The notes beneath the pieces are model-generated. The model saw only the letters and a list, made by a program, of their open reading frames with translations, was not told the origin of the DNA and ran no database searches. Positions 1 to 11,838 of a stretch of DNA of 25,395 bases are shown piece by piece. The DNA lies in the NCBI GenBank assembly GCA_004335635.1, contig QAXH01005523.1:1-25395 (forward strand), in the 5' to 3' direction. The stretch's first letter is position 1. Each line of letters begins with the position of its first letter. The position numbers and the translations under genes were made by a program. This DNA comes from Chloromonas sp. AAM2. Taxonomy: Eukaryota > Chlorophyta > Chlorophyceae > Chlamydomonadales > Chlamydomonadaceae.

Positions 1-1
1 G

Positions 2-3000
2 CAATGGGAGGAGGGGGTGGTTACCCCCTTTGCAACCTCTGGAACACCTTATTCTGCCAGGGGCAGTGAGCAGGGGGCGGTGGGATCTAGGCCAGTCAGT
101 GGCGGCCAAGCGCAGTGCAACTCGTCCGGCTCAAGACCGACAAGTGCAAGGCCTTTGTCGGCTACAGCAAACAAGCGCCGGTCGAGCTCGGGTGCTCAAC
201 AGGTGGGAGAAGGTGGTAGGGGATCTTAGGCTGCATGGCGTGGGATTTAGGGGGTAAGGTAAGGTAGGGTAGGGTAGGGTAGGGTAGGATGAAAGGGTAG
301 CTCTCACAACCGGTGTTGCGCTTCCAAAAGTGGTGCAGATTTGCCACCCGCTGTCGATCGCCCTCACAACATGCACTGCCCTGATGTATTACAAGATGAT
401 CTTGTGCCTGACCAAGCCAATGTACCGCGTGAATCGTTTCTGTTGCCTGTTGTAGGTTGGCGTTAGCAGCCAGTTGGTTATGTCCCAGCTGCAGCAGCTG
501 CTGGAGGAGGGGGAGGACGAGGAGGTGTCGGTCGACGGACAGCCCAGCCAACTGTCGGTTACAAGGTAACGGTTTGTAACTGACATAGAAAAGGAATGTA
601 AGCGATTTAGTAACGGAAACCGACTCATTCGCCTGGAGTATAGTCAAAGCTTGTTAGAATGCATGAGAAAATGTGTGATTTTCTTCAAACTGTCCAGCTT
701 GCCTGTGCTTGGGCGGATTTCGCCTCAAACTGAATCCCTACGGTGCCTCTTGCAGTGACATGATTAGACAACATGATGAAACGTACGACAGTTTTGATGT
801 GGACGGCCTGGCGGGGGAGCCCCCTCTGCTGGAAATGGAGGACTCTCAGGAGCTCAAGCGGAGGATTTTCCCACCGGAGATTGTACAGGTGTGCGGCGTA
901 GGGGGCGGGCGGTTTCTGGGCGCGGGGTGGGCAGCAACATCGAGGGAGGGGCAGATAGTGCCTGTCGGTGGAACTGAGGTGGTCATTCAGTAATTCTACT
1001 GTAAATTGGAGCGCCTTCGGTGTCAAGCTGCCTATAGACTGGTAGCTGTCATACATTGAACTTATTACAAGGACATTAATAGGGTGAAGGTTGGCAAGGC
1101 AAGACACTAGTGGAGGACGTCACCAGCCATCACAACTCAACCCACGTTCATTTAAATCTTGTTTTCTTGGTTTTGTATTATCGTTTGTTCAAAAACTGCT
1201 TGTTCAGTGCAGGGCTTGGCACGTGGTTGCAACTGTTTTCACTGTGCCTCGATTCTCATTCACATGGTTTTTGGCTATCTTACCAACTGCGCCCTCAGAT
1301 GGTTTCCAACCGTTTCAACCAACTTTCAACTGACGTGTCACGTGCCCCCCCAGGCGCTTGATGACGCCAACGCCGTCCGTCTGGCTGAGATCCGCGACCA
1401 GTGGGGGTCGCTGCTGGCGGAGGTGGAGGGCAGAAACCGACACAAGCTGGCATCACTGGCGCAACACCAGGTACCTTGGCTGAACACAGTACAAGAGTGA
1501 TCATGGCACTGAGAAATCACACAACCCTCCATCTACAACCCTCTGCTGCTGTGTCTGCACCATGCCACAGAGTTGGTTGCATCAAGGCTTGTACGTACGG
1601 TTTCCAACCTGCATGCACATACTCACTCACACATTGTCACACTCACACAATGTCACACTCACACTTTATCACACTCACACAATGTCATACTCACACATTG
1701 TCACACTCACACACTGTCACACTCACACACTGTCACACTCAGACAATGTCACACTCAGACAATGTCACACTCAGACAATGTCACACTCACACATTGTCAC
1801 ACTCACACACTCCCAGTCCCACCCAGCATGGATACCTAAAACTCAAACGTCACACATTTCACGTGCTGCCGGGGCGCCTCACACTGTCGTTCGCTCACTG
1901 CTGCGGCTGCCCTCCTACTCGCCGGCTGCATCACGCATCGCCCCTGCTCATTCCATTCCGCTCACACGCACGTTTGCGCAGGACAAGCTGGACTCGTATG
2001 AGCAGGCCGTGATCGAGGTGTATGCGCAGTCCTTTGTCCAGGACATTGTGTTTGGGGCAGCCACTCGCATAGCGGTCAACGATGCACTGACTAAGGTAGA
2101 TTCAGCAGGGCAGTGGATTTTGACAAGCAATCACTTCAGCTGCTACCATTCTCATGTTAGAAGCAATGGCGAATTCGCAAATGCTATGCCGCAATTCTCG
2201 AATGCTATGCCCAATGATACATTAGAAAGAGAAAGGCGCATGTGGCAGGGATGAAATGACAACAAAGGGAATGTAACGGAAAGGAAGGATGTCAGTCAGG
2301 ACAGGTTGGCGCTGCAACTATTGGCCAGGCACACCCGAACATGCAGCTGGTGTTCCCCACATTGGCGCATCAGGGGTGCTTGCATCAGGTGCTTGCATGA
2401 CAGTGCTTGCATTACTAAACCTTACGAAACCCTGGTTGTCTTTCCCAGACGTTCCCAGGTGGCATTGGCATGAGGTGCTTGCATTACAAACGCACGACAA
2501 ATGCAGCAGAAGTTGTCAGGGACCAGGGCGTATGGTTGCTGGCGCACTGCATGCATCGACTTTCGCACCCCCTTGATTCTCGTTTGCTCCCCCTTCCCTT
2601 TTCAGGCTGCCGAGTCTGCCTATGCTTGTGAGGAGGCGCGGGTGTCGGCTGAGAATCAGCGCCTGGCGGCCATGCACACGCAAGAAGCCGAGGACAAGAT
2701 ATTCAAGGAAGAGCGGTACAAACAGGTGCAGCACTATGGGATATACGCTATACATTTGGATCACTTACGCACATATAGCAGGTGTTGACGACCCGTGTCA
2801 TGTGACGGCTGCCCTGATGTAAAAGTGCATTTGTTTGACGTGTTTTCAACTTTGTCACTGTCGTTGAGAGGTTTTTTGCATACTGTGGTCTTGCAGCTCG
2901 GGTGTGGCAAGGCGCCATATCATTTTTTCATTGTTAATAGTATCATACCTATCATTTTGATCGTGACTAGTATCTTAAATTATTGATGACCAAACACCCT

Positions 3001-6000
3001 GTCCCGTTAATGTTGTGGTGCCAGGCCAGCAGTACAAACAACATGGTCATTAACAGTGTCATTGTCATTGTTTTCTTGTTGGTCCAGGCGCTTGCACGCT
3101 GGGAGGAGGCCAAGGCGTCTGCCTGGCAGCAGCACGAGCAGGACGTGCAGGCGGCCCGGGCCGCACACACTGACAACGTTAACACGCTCAACCGGGAGTG
3201 GCAGAGCAAGAAGGAGGAGGTGGGACACAGGGGCTGTGGGGAGGGTGTTGTGGGCTGGGACTTCTCTATTCTATGGTGGGCTGGAACGCCGTCACAGAAC
3301 AGGAAAGGGATGGGCTTCGCCCTGACCTAAGCTGAGCAAGGAAAACACTCTAACCCCAGCCCTGCCTAAACCCTAGCCCCAGCCCACTATAAACCCTAAC
3401 AACCCTGGCCTATGCCTAGCCATACCCCATCCTTGTGCGATTGTGGCGTGCCCACGTGTGCAGACTCAGCAAGTCAACGAGGTTCGGTTGAGAGAGGCCC
3501 AGTCGCACCACAACCGAATGGTTGAGGAGGTTACAACCACCAACCGACGGTACCGGGCGGAACATGCAGAGAAGGTCAAGGCACGCAAGGTGCGTTCAAG
3601 AGGCACGTGAGTGACCTTATGTCCGTTTCTATGGGGTGCACTTTGACAACCCCTTGTCTACATCGGAAGGTCAGAACGGTTGGAGCTCACTGCTAGGGGC
3701 TGGGTAGGAGGAACCGCTAACACAGCCGTGGAATCAAACAGCTCATATCGTGCATAGAAGCTTGTCACCTTGCAGGGTCACTCACAGACGTTAGAGCTGT
3801 GAACGTTTCTCTGACTGACTTTGTCGTTTCTTTTCCGTTTCTTCAGGCCGTTGAGGCGGAGAACCTTGCCCGCCTGGCTGCTGCAAAGTTGGAGCACTCC
3901 AAGCGGTTGGAGGCCCTAGCAGTGGATAACGAAGAGGAACTGGCACAGGTAACGCGGAGAAACAGCATTTATATAATAACCAAATGTAACAGGAATAGCA
4001 ACAGCTAAGTCACCTTACAACCCCCCTCAAAAAAGGCTCAAGGTTAGGATTAGATTTCGTACGGGTGATGTTGATAGGGCTTGAGCAGGCAAAGGGTACG
4101 GCAAGGGCAGTTTAGATATCTCAGGCCGAGTGTGATGGAATACACGGTACTGTCAGTGGCAGTGGGTTGCGTCCCTGCCAAAAGCACCAAGAGCCAGTTA
4201 GTGCTTGTGGGCACCCAGCTCCAGTTGTGGCCGACTGCTGTGGCCGACTGCTGTGGCCGACTGCTCTCCGCTGCTGTGCCTTACCCACACAGCCCCAGGC
4301 AGAGCACCCAGCCCTGCCTGCGTCTAGAGGATGGAATGCTTTGTACCTTCCTATTTATCGCTTCATAATGACGCATGCTGCCAGGTACCACGTCTGCTCG
4401 CGCCTCAGTCTTTTGATGTCTGCCTTTGCAACAAGCCGTTTGCTTACGTCAGTGTGCTTTCCCAATATAATACACAACATATAATATACAACATATAATA
4501 ATAGTAGTAATAATAATAATAATACTGATGATAATGATAATAATACTAATACTAATAATAATAATAATAATAATAGTAATAGTAATAATAGAATAGTAAT
4601 AATAGTAATATATAATTTCCAATTTCGTGCAGGCCCAGTCCGAGCACCAGGCCCTCTGCCTGCGCCTGGAGGAGAAGCATGAGGAGGCCACCCAGCTGGC
4701 GCACCGGGAGTTCGACGAGCTGAGGGCGTTCCTGGCCTCGCACAACGACAGTGTGATGGAGGAGGCCAGGAAACGGTTTGCGGAGGCGGTGCAACAGGCA
4801 CAGGTGGGGCAGCACTTGTAGATTGAAAGGTGGCAGTACAGCAAGCACGAGGGGCAGTACAACAGGCAGGGAAGGCAGTACAACAAGCACGAGGGACAGT
4901 ACAACAGGCAGGGGAGGCAGTACACCAGGCACAGATGCATCAGCAATGCAGGTCCATCATGGGCCAGCAAAGACGCATGTTCATGATGCTCAGTCGGAGC
5001 CCATGTGGTGCTACACGGCTGGCTTGTCTGCACATGTATTTCAAGCACACAGCATCTGCTCCTGCCTCCTTCTCAACGTTGCATGACATGTTAGAGTCCG
5101 GACATCTCACCCTTGAACCTTCAAGCAGCATGCCCCTCCCCCTTGATAATCTGACTAGCTTGTCCCTCCTGCCGCATCATCTGCCTGACTCGCTGCAGCC
5201 TAAGCCGGTAGAAAACGCTCGCCTTGTCACTTTCAACAATTGCGTGACACCCAGCCCTTCCCTCCCCCATCAAAACAGAGCATGACGTGTCCCGCCCCGC
5301 CCGCTGCAGGCTGAGCACTCCCTGCGCTGCGCCGCGTTGCGTGAAGCCTATGAGAGCGAGATGGCGACTGTCAGGGCACACAACGAGGCCATCTGGCCCC
5401 AGGTCATGATGGCTAGGCTGGCGCTGGCGGAGCTGGGCAGAGTGATGGTGAGGGGAATGGGAACGAAATGGCTGCACAAAAAAGCTAGCTTTCACCTAGT
5501 TTAAAAATCATTGCGGAATCAAGTAATGTAAAACACACATCCTATAGCGTGGCAGGACGTCCGTGTAATCATCATCTGCATGGATGCATGCATGCTCTGA
5601 CATGCACGCGCTCTGCTTGATCGCTTGTGCAGGCATTTGCTGAGCACATCAAGTTCTGCGCGAACAAGCTCCAGCTGGGCGTGAACTTCATGCCCAACAC
5701 GCCCAACTACGACAGGGTGGTGGAGATGCAGGCGCTCAATGAAGCACTCATCAAGGCATTCCCGGAATTTGTGCCAAAGGTGAGATAATATGGGGGTAAG
5801 ATAGCAAGTAGGCAAGCTGGTAGTCAAGGCGGTAAGGCTGTTTGAGTTGCAGGCTCCGGGATTGGTGGCTTCAGACATGGTGCTTGTGTTTTTCTTTTGT
5901 GGCTGCAATAATGATTCAGCAATTCACATCAGGCCCACGAACATGCAATATGATCAAAAGGGCACATACGTGTTGCCCCTGCTGAGCATTCCTCCCTGGA

Positions 6001-7538
6001 CTGAAGGCCCCATGTAAACAACAAACAACAACAAACAACAGTGTGTGTGGCCAAACACGATTGCTCTGCACACAAGAGGCGTAGAGCGACAAGAGGCCGT
6101 TCTCCAGAGGCCAGTTGTCAGGTTCAGTGCTGTCCAGTGCCTGTGTGTGTTTTGCAGGCGTACCCTTGGCCAGGGCATGAGGAGCGGTACAGACCCGGCA
6201 CTGGATGGACGCCCTCGCCCGCACCGCAAGTAAGACGCATTCGACTTAGTTGATTGACTGACCGCTCAGTTTGTTACAAATGTGTTACAAATGTTAAAAG
6301 CAACATATATTAACAGCACGTGTTACAGATAGCAGCACGTGCGCAAGCCCTGTGCACAGTAGATACAAACTGACACTCTCCATGGCTACTCATGCGCAAC
6401 AAGCGGTGCAGAAGCAAACCTTTCGGCCAGGGTTTGCTGGAGATGTGAACAGGCTTTCTTTAAGGCCTTGGCGCTGGTTGATTAAGCCACACTTTTCCCA
6501 TGGCTTCTCATGTGCACCCATGCGTTGCCCAAGCTAGCTGTGGGTTGGTGGGAGGCCCAGAGGTTCACTGATCAATCTGTGCTGCATTGGGTGGATTGCC
6601 CATCAAGAGTGTCATATCATCACACAAGCAGCGAGGCCATCAAACTATTGGCTGGGTGCGTGTCGCTCTCCTCACAGGTGCTTGATCTCAAGGATCCAGC
6701 CATTGAAGTCAACAACGTGGTGGCGACCATGGGCCTGCAGAAAGACGGCCGGCCCCGCAGTGCCGCCCGCTCCCATCCCGCCTCCGCCCGTCCCGCCACG
6801 CCCCCGACACCCGATGCACAGCCTACGGCCCCGCTAGCTCGGCCGCAGTCTGCCAACCGCACACGCTTTGGCTCCGTCTCCGGCCGGCCCGCCACCGCAC
6901 CTTCACCCAACCCCGATGCCACCTTGGACAGTCCAGTAACCACTGTCAAAGTATACGCGGGCGGCGGTTACTCTTTAGAAAGTGCAGATCCCAGCCGGGC
7001 AAGTGTATATAGCCGGCCGTCGACCGCATCCCCGCGTCATCAAGGCGTGGCGGCAACGGCACCCGTTTCTTTGGCCGCCTCGCCGCGGCCCGGGACCGCA
7101 CGGGCACACACGCAAGTGCGGGCACTAAGCGCGGGGCCGACATTGGTCACGCCTGCATGTGGCGCGCTCACGTCTGCGCCGTCTATGGCGGATTATAATA
7201 ACAGACCAGGGGTGTCTGCGGCTTTGAGCAAGGGCGTGGGGGCAGCGGGAGTGAGAGCATCAATGCCATCCCGGCCCGCGTCTGCCAGGGCAGCAGTGCC
7301 GGCTCGCATGTCAGCACACTTGGACTCCATGCAGACAGCCATAAACAGATTCAAATCTCCCAAGATGTTCAGTGCGCCCAAGATTCAGGAGAGCGTGTTG
7401 AATCAGAAGTTGGGCATGGGTGGAAATGCAGGGAATGGACATACGGGTGGGTTCAAGGCGGGAGCAACGGGGCAGTTCAGAACCGACTACACTCGTGTGC
7501 AGTACCCTACCGTGGATGTCCGAGCATTGAACACGTGA
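2..7538 (+). CDS. Coiled-coil protein with RPx(S/T)A-rich termini, 5' truncated
   Basis: No family was recognised. Exons inferred from GT..AG sites and continuous phase are 2-202, 456-565, 756-888, 1354-1470, 1982-2095, 2606-2725, 3088-3219, 3464-3589, 3847-3948, 4633-4803, 5310-5447, 5633-5779, 6158-6229 and 6678-7538 (stop TGA), giving at least 840 residues. The true start lies left of the window. The first visible exon and the last exon are disordered, Pro/Ser/Arg rich, and carry repeated RPx(S/T)A motifs (RPTSARP, RPQSA, RPGTA, RPASARA). Exons 1354-5447 encode highly charged helix rich in Glu, Lys, Arg, Gln and Ala with no Gly or Pro runs, as in a long coiled coil. Exons 5633-6229 are more globular (NTPNYDRVVEMQALNEALIK, then AYPWPGHEERY). 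From 1354 onward every intron is phase 0. A structural cytoskeletal or ciliary role is possible, but that is inference from composition alone. Confidence 0.85.
253..289 (+). repeat. GGTAG/GGTAA pentamer array
   Basis: About seven tandem pentamers (two GGTAA, then GGTAG) lie in the first visible intron (203-455) of the coiled-coil gene. The unit resembles a telomere repeat but is one of five bases, is imperfect and is intronic. Confidence 0.85.
1621..1812 (+). repeat. 16-nt minisatellite (TCACACTCACACAxTG type)
   Basis: About eleven copies of a 16-nt unit built from TGTCACACTCA and CACA/GACA variants fill part of intron 1471-1981 of the coiled-coil gene. Variant units (CACAATG, CACACTG, GACAATG) are grouped, with three successive GACAATG copies around 1740-1790. 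The array is open in several frames and creates spurious His/Thr/Ser-rich reading frames. Confidence 0.9.
4226..4265 (+). repeat. 13-nt tandem repeat, three copies
   Basis: Three adjacent copies of TGTGGCCGACTGC lie in intron 3949-4632 of the coiled-coil gene. No function is apparent. Confidence 0.85.
4478..4613 (+). repeat. AT-rich TAA/TAG/TAC trinucleotide array
   Basis: An imperfect trinucleotide array (TAA mixed with TAG, TAC and TGA) runs almost to the acceptor (AG at 4631-4632) of coiled-coil exon 4633-4803. It replaces the usual pyrimidine tract region with A/T-only sequence and is the most AT-rich stretch of the window. Confidence 0.9.
4829..4933 (+). repeat. About 20-nt minisatellite, five copies
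   Basis: Five copies of a unit beginning GGCAGTACA or GGACAGTACA, alternating between AACAGGCAGGG and AGCAAGCACGAG endings, give a higher-order period of about 41 nt. It starts about 25 bases past the donor of exon 4633-4803, in intron 4804-5309. Confidence 0.85.
5973..6040 (+). repeat. Dispersed intronic sequence, copy 1, with AAC-rich tail
   Basis: This stretch contains TTGCCCCTGCTGAGCA, then GGACTGAAGGCCCCATGTAA, followed by an (ACAACAA)-type tail. It lies in intron 5780-6157 of the coiled-coil gene. A near copy occurs at 11754-11796 in an intron of the HORMA gene, followed there by a CA tail. The two copies differ by about four substitutions and one 2-nt gap over some 44 nt by eye. It could be the 3' end of a short retroelement; no boundaries or target-site duplications were identified. 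Confidence 0.6.
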
Positions 7539-8356
7539 TGAATGCATGCTAGCTTGACGTTTCAAGGACAGACTTGCGACAGTATGACTGTAGTCTATTG
7601 GTAACTCGACTCTACACAACGTGAGCCCTGTTTTTGACTCAAGGGCCACTGTTTTTTTTCCTGTACATATGTATGCTCTAACAGTAGGCACCTGAGCTTT
7701 ATAAAACCTGGCGAATGAATGTGGCCATGGACATGTTGAGGCTTGTGCAAAAACTGTTGTTCAAGGGGTTTTATTGTCATGAACATGTAAGCAGGTGCAA
7801 CCTCGTTTTGCAACTGCTGTGTAAAGAGACATTCATTGTCAGCGCTTGGCAATGACGGGGCAATTTGAATGCGTCGTTTCTGCATGTGGACGCACGTGAG
7901 CGTGATTCTGACCTTGGGGCGCATTGAATGAAGCAGCTCGATTCATTGTTGCCAGGCCTGCAGTGCTAGTGCCTTACATTGCCTCTCGTGATCAACAGCA
8001 TCCGTTCCTCGTGATCAACAGCAGACAAATCTGACACAGGTTGTGCCCGCATTTCAAACTCAACACCGTTGGAAGCGCCCCTCTTCACGCGTGCCTGCAT
8101 CCAGGAAGCTTTCACTCAGCCAATTGCTGCAGCGTTTGAGCATCCCCCGGACCGGCGAGTCACGCGCTGAGCGTGCTGAGGAGCTTCCAATTGCCTTGTA
8201 GAAGCTTGAGCCACTCGAAATGGTACGCTGTGCAGCTCCTGACAAGTTGCATCCAATGCGGCAGCCCTGCGTCCTGTAAGCATCCTCCAAGGTCAGGGCT
8301 CTGGTGCATCGGACAAATGTGCTCCAAGACAAACCAGTGCCGCACCTCGTTTGCAG
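7539..8356. other. Intergenic region with 3' UTR of the coiled-coil gene and upstream region of the HORMA gene
   Basis: No convincing gene is seen here. The left part should hold the 3' UTR of the coiled-coil gene; TGTAA at 7786-7790, about 250 nt after the stop, is a candidate polyadenylation signal. The right part must contain the promoter and probably the first exon of the HORMA gene. The short direct repeat CGTGATCAACAGCA occurs twice at about 7987-8023. An ATG at 8220 opens 18 codons to a GTAAG at 8276, but its phase does not join the next recognised exon. Confidence 0.5.
7786..7790 (+). terminator. Candidate TGTAA polyadenylation signal
   Basis: This is the first TGTAA after the stop at 7536-7538 of the coiled-coil gene. 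TGTAA is the usual signal in green algae. It implies a 3' UTR of about 260-280 nt. A second partial match (TGTAA) follows near 7821. Confidence 0.4.
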
Positions 8357-11300
8357 GCACACCAGGGCCAAGCACAAGCTACCAAGCAGCACACTATTTC
8401 GTATTCAGACTCTCTCGAGCTGGTGAGCGACAACTTGGAAAGGATCGCTTGCCAAGCACGAACGCAATCCACGGAGAAGAGTCAGACCAGACTTGCCCGC
8501 ACGCAGCCTCCGGTTCTCAAACGTTGCCTTGTTGCTCTGTTTACCTGCAGGTACGATGCCTACTGCGAGTGGTGAGTTTGAAAGGCCATTCTAACTTGCG
8601 TACATCGCATTCCAGCCATGCCAACCGATGGCTAGCACCCTGAGGCAAGCAGCAAGGTTCCAGTTGGTGCTTCAGCAGCTGACTTCCACACGCATGCTTG
8701 CAGAGCGTGTTTCACATCAGCTATCTACGAGGCCTGTTCCCGGACGAGCACTTCAAGGGTGGGTGAAGAACAGGAGAGCAGGGAGTGGGTGGGTGATCAA
8801 ACACGCGTACAAGTATGACATGCAGCGTATCTCTTGTGGGAATGATAATCTGCAACCATGCTTTCATGCCCTTCGTACGACCTTGCACTGTCATGTCCTG
8901 GACCAGTTACGCCAAGGCACACACATCAAACTCACACACATCTCTCTTTGCCTGGACTGCAGGCGTGGACATGCACAACCTAGACGGTAAGGCAAGCCAT
9001 ATGCGCAAGTTTGAACCCTGACCTCACCCACGCATGAATACATGCATTGTGCTACAGTGCTTGTGGTACCATGCACGATCATCACTATTCTTCACAGCTG
9101 GTGAGATTTAAGAGAACTCGGTGACAGGAAGGCAGTCAAATGCACATCGAGCTAGGCACCACGGCTCAGATCAAATGCCAGTCGTAAAACAATGCCATGG
9201 TATGAGCCAGCCTCTGTGATGCACGCAAGCCTTTAGACCTCACAAGCGAATGTCAAGCCCAAGCCTCATATCATGCCCGCAGGAATGAACATCAAGATGC
9301 TGCAAGCCAACTGTGAAGAGTCCCGTCGTCTCATTGACTGGGTGGAAGGAGGTGCGAGGATTGTGTTTGCACATGAATGGTGTGGCAGCAGGTGTGCCTG
9401 ACGCATGGGAATGTCAGGTAGGACAACTTAACAGCGCGTCCAAGGGCATGGCCCTGATGTGAGATGGCCTCTATAAGCATACTGTCCATGTTGCATGCAG
9501 AGGAGCAGCCCCTAGATGCCAAAGCAGTCCTGCATTTGCGCTGTATTTATTCTGCTCTCTGCCTGATGTCGGACCTTGCTGACAATCCAGCACAGAACAA
9601 CAACTTGTCTACGCCTCCGTGTGCGTCCTGCGAAGTGTTCTTGCTGCGTTGTGTTTGTGCTGCACGCTGTAGGTGTGTATGACGCCATCCGCCGGGGTTA
9701 CCTGCGGACGCTCATGTTCGGCATTGCTCTGGACCCCGAGGGAAGCAGCCTGCTGGAGGTGGGTGGGAAGGTTTATACCATGATCCTGTTTGCCCCAACT
9801 CCCTGACTTTCTAACTCTTCCTCTGTAAGGCTAAGGAATTTGAATACGTGTCATATCCTCTAATTCTTTGGCAGCAGCAAGCCTACAACAGCTGGAGCTC
9901 TGAATGCCGCTAGCATTCTCTGCCTGGAGACTGCTGGGTCATCTGTGATGTTTTGGCATGTTCTGGGGATTGTATTACCTCACATGCTGAATAATCGCTT
10001 ATGGTTTAGAGCTGACAAGGCGGTGTCCAGTCTCATCCTGTGACGTGGGCCATCTGCAGGGCTGTGTATCTCACCACATGATGCATGCCTTATGCTGGAT
10101 CCTTCCGCCATGAACTGGCCTAAATGGTGAAAGCCTGTCTACACACCTACACACATTCAAAAAAGTTCTAGGGGGTAGAAAGTTGGGATTTACATCTGAT
10201 GCACAACCTTACTTGCCTGTCGCTAACTAACCCCGATTGCCATAGCAGATTGTTGCTTTCCCATGATGCAACGATGGCATTCCTCATGATGCCTGCAGGA
10301 GTACATCTTCAACTTCAACTACAGCGAGGAGGACGGTGCAGTGTCGGTTGACCTCATGCAGCGCAATGCACGCACAGGGGCTAAGAAGTCGCTGCATCGT
10401 GCAGAGGTGAGGCAGGGGCATCTGTGAAGTATCAGAAACTTAGAGAACACCGTGTAGGAATTACACTCAGTGTGGCTCTGACTGACATTAGAATTGCTTG
10501 GATTTTGAATGCACACATGCGCGTTAGATAGATGAAGTATTGTGCATCAAAACTTTTGCTTTGCCTATGTCCATTGGCAGACAACATGCATGTGTGACCC
10601 ATTGTACCAAGAAACGGCAAGTCGGTTACCAAGACTGTATGAGAAACGGTTTCTGAGTATGCAGTTCGTCATCATATAGCCATATAACCCTAAGTTCCGA
10701 ATTTCATAGAATTCGGTGAGGTTTGCAAAATCAGCCTGAGACCCCAACACTGGACCGACATGTTGAGTGCAAATGCTAGCAAGCCGTGCAAGAGACGAGG
10801 TTGGAGCAATTCATGGCCTGCATTCAACGGCATAGCGTCCTTGGTTGATTGGTGCCTGTCCTCCTTGCATATCTTGTACTGGCTTCTGTTAGCTTCTATT
10901 ATTGGCTATGCAGCGTGCTCCTGTGCTTCTATTCATGTAGTTTCAGCGTGTCCTTTTATGCTGCATGCGGGGTCAATCTTTGAGTGTACTGGACCGGTTT
11001 CTCCTTGCAGGGCACTTCATGCTGTTAGTATTATCCCGTTCCGCGTCCTCTGACGGCTTCCCTGGTGTAAATACATACATGCTGTTATTATTGGATGCCT
11101 GTTGCAGGGTCAGCAGAGCGGCAGCTCCGTGGAGGCCGTCAAGTACCAGGTCACGCGCCTCATGCGCATGCTCGTGCAGATATGTCAGACACTGGACAAA
11201 GTGCCTCATGAGGTGAGAGAGGAGGGATGACTTTCATTCCTTATGTATTTCCTTTAATTCCTTTACGTACAACACGGCCGACAGAGTCATCAGACAACGG

Positions 11301-11792
11301 TTGAGAATCAATCATGGCCCAGACCGGGGGACAAAATGGCAGGGGATGGCACTAGTACAGCTGTGGCATGTAGCTATCAGCACATTCAACATCATCATTG
11401 CATCAAGGCCTTACCCATAATTGATTTAATGGCCAAAGTCAAGGAGGAGAACGATGCCTGTTTGCGGCTCTACATCTATTCAATTTACTGTCATAACCCA
11501 GTACTAAGCCATTGTCATGACGGCCTTGTCTTTGACTCTCTCTTGCTGCAGCGTTACCTCTTCATGAAACTGTCCTACCACTCGCACACGCCGGATGACT
11601 ACGAGCCGCCCTACTTCGTGCCCGTGGACGGGGGCGGCGCAGTGGGGCATTTCTCACGCAAGCCGTTCACAATGTAAGGCACCATACACTGTGTTCACCT
11701 GGGAAGCCGCCACAAGACATGCACCGCCGTGGCTGCTTGTTTTTCTTCCGCCCTTGCCCTTGCTGAGCAGTCCGCCCCGGACTGAAGGCCAT

Positions 11793-11838
<46 letters not shown>

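Noticed and set aside
162..647. Minus-strand reading frame of 161 codons
   Set aside because: It overlaps the GGTAG array and the plus-strand exons 2-202 and 456-565, which have consistent phase and splice sites; no recognisable motif.
1621..1812. Regularly spaced repeats resembling a CRISPR array
   Set aside because: Units are contiguous 16-mers with no unique spacers, in a eukaryotic intron.
1401..2254. Long plus-strand frames rich in His, Ser and Thr
   Set aside because: They are produced by the 16-nt minisatellite, which lacks stops in all plus frames. The real exons 1354-1470 and 1982-2095 flank it.
3310..3345. Similarity of CGCCCTGACCTA..TGAGCAA with about 22973-22997
   Set aside because: The match is short, interrupted and not supported by flanking similarity, unlike the 5973/11754 pair.
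4355..5048. Minus-strand frames with Leu/Ile runs that look like membrane segments
   Set aside because: The hydrophobic runs are the translation of the TAA/TAG/TAC trinucleotide array.
8220..8275. ATG with 18 codons and a GTAAG donor as first exon of the HORMA gene
   Set aside because: Its phase 2 end does not join the 8357 exon in the frame reading SDSLELVSDNLERIA; kept only as a possibility.
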